DNA from: Rhodospirillales bacterium
Lineage (GTDB): Bacteria; Pseudomonadota; Alphaproteobacteria; Rhodospirillales; Casp-alpha2
Assembly: GCA_021775095.1 (NCBI GenBank)
Contig: JAJFII010000084.1
Span: forward strand, 1-64,000
Direction of reading: 5' to 3'
Length of the DNA stretch: 64,000 nt
The translations under genes and the position numbers were made by a program. Below the pieces are notes generated by a model. It made no database searches. It was not told the origin of the DNA and worked only from the letters and a program-made list of their open reading frames with translations. Of this stretch, positions 63,471-64,000 are shown piece by piece. Within the stretch, counting starts at the first letter, position 1. Each line of letters starts with the position of its first letter.

Positions 63471-64000
63471 TTAGAGGGGCAGGGTATAAGCCGTTTTGAC
63501 CGTCGTATAAAACTCGGCGGCGTAACTGCCCTGCTCACGCGCACCGTAGCTGGAACCCTTGGTGCCGCCAAAGGGCACGTGATAATCGACGCCGGCAGTC
63601 GGCAGGTTGACCATCACCATCCCGGCCTGGGATTTGCGTTTAAAATCCGACGCGTATTTTAACGACGTTGTACAAATGCCGGCGGACAAACCAAATTCCG
63701 TATCATTGGCAACGGCCAGGGCCTGGTCGTAGTCCTTGACCTTGATCACCGTGGCGACCGGTCCGAAAATCTCTTCGCGATTGATCCGCATGTCGTTGCG
63801 GGTCTCCGTAAACAGGGCGGGGGTCATGAAAAAACCGTCCGTATCGCGGCTTACCTGATCGCCGCCACAAACCAGCGTGGCCCCTTCCTTTTTACCAATT
63901 TCGATATAGCTGAGGTTCTGATCCAATTGGCTTTGGTCGACAACCGGGCCGATGTGGGTTCCGGCTTTCAGGGCGTCGTCGATGACCAGGCCGGCAAGCC
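63471..64000 (-). CDS. aldehyde dehydrogenase, C-terminal part (alpha-ketoglutaric semialdehyde type)
   Basis: The frame continues to the right edge, so the N terminus with the active-site Cys is missing. The last 176 residues show IGPVVDQSQLDQ, the EEIFGPVATVIKV motif and FGLSAGI, then the end FGGTKGSSYGAREQGSYAAEFYTTVKTAY. That C terminus is characteristic of alpha-ketoglutaric semialdehyde (2,5-dioxopentanoate) dehydrogenases of sugar-acid pathways in Azospirillum-like bacteria. It could serve the dehydratase/lyase cluster 4 kb to the left. The family is sure; the substrate is probable. Confidence 0.85.
   Translation of the reverse strand, partial: LAGLVIDDALKAGTHIGPVVDQSQLDQNLSYIEIGKKEGATLVCGGDQVSRDTDGFFMTPALFTETRNDMRINREEIFGPVATVIKVKDYDQALAVANDTEFGLSAGICTTSLKYASDFKRKSQAGMVMVNLPTAGVDYHVPFGGTKGSSYGAREQGSYAAEFYTTVKTAYTLPL

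Overview
The window looks like a chromosomal segment of a free-living alphaproteobacterium, most probably in or near the Rhodospirillales. The main evidence is the conserved block kdsD-lptC-lptA-lptB-rpoN-hpf-ptsN, a small heat-shock gene followed by a DUF1150 gene, a long-form hibernation factor, a RNase D made only of the exonuclease domain, and GltBD. I did not place it at genus level. Base composition is moderate (about half G+C), and Shine-Dalgarno sites of AGGAGG type are common.

Layout. (1) 1-6710 is an accessory, partly decayed region. It holds a four-gene minus-strand cassette led by a single-domain tyrosine recombinase. The cargo is a small secreted protein, a 473-residue protein of unknown function and a divergent, signal-less relative of family 3 glycoside hydrolases (NagZ type). 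Two quasi-palindromes lie just upstream of the recombinase. A graveyard follows: an IS transposase remnant, an antitoxin with a nonsense-disrupted ParE toxin, and a frameshifted serine recombinase, bracketed by two imperfect 36-bp direct repeats. (2) 6711-14664 is core envelope and stress biology: RNase D, KdsD, the Lpt lipopolysaccharide export genes, sigma-54, HPF, PtsN, DUF1150 and Hsp20. (3) 14996-25156 carries a membrane histidine kinase, a minus-strand GldAFG-like ABC exporter with a DUF4340 protein, a phytanoyl-CoA dioxygenase-like enzyme and a hybrid histidine kinase. (4) 25253-32759 has YggT, DUF167, FolD, a GGDEF-EAL protein with an altered EAL residue, a zinc-ribbon protein, an NnrU-like membrane protein, LepA, a two-TM protein and tRNA-Ser(GGA).

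(5) 32760-46176 is a metabolic accessory stretch. It begins with an IS481-like scar, then a TIM-barrel/cupin fusion, a methyltransferase with a regulatory domain, an M24 pita-bread enzyme lacking metal ligands beside a nitrilase-family amidase, monomeric isocitrate dehydrogenase, a 2-hydroxyacid dehydrogenase, two GMC flavoenzymes and an FkbM methyltransferase. (6) 46259-52370 is gltD-gltB. (7) 52609-60846 has a luciferase-like oxidoreductase followed by an apparent catabolic cluster: an AraC/GlxA-type regulator divergent from a DapA-family lyase, a NitT/TauT-type ABC transporter, a D-2-hydroxyacid dehydrogenase and an enolase-superfamily enzyme. (8) 61005-64000 has a Cys/Met-metabolism PLP enzyme, a frameshifted ribbon-helix-helix-like reading frame running in frame into a LysE exporter, and a truncated aldehyde dehydrogenase resembling alpha-ketoglutaric semialdehyde dehydrogenases.

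Most of the window is ordinary chromosome. The best candidates for something new are the recombinase cassette with its GH3-like cargo and neighbouring palindromes (1-4540), the RHH-LysE junction with a seven-A tract (62509-62770), the metal-less M24/nitrilase pair (36188-38139), and the putative sugar-acid cluster (53705-60846), which the right-edge aldehyde dehydrogenase could complete.
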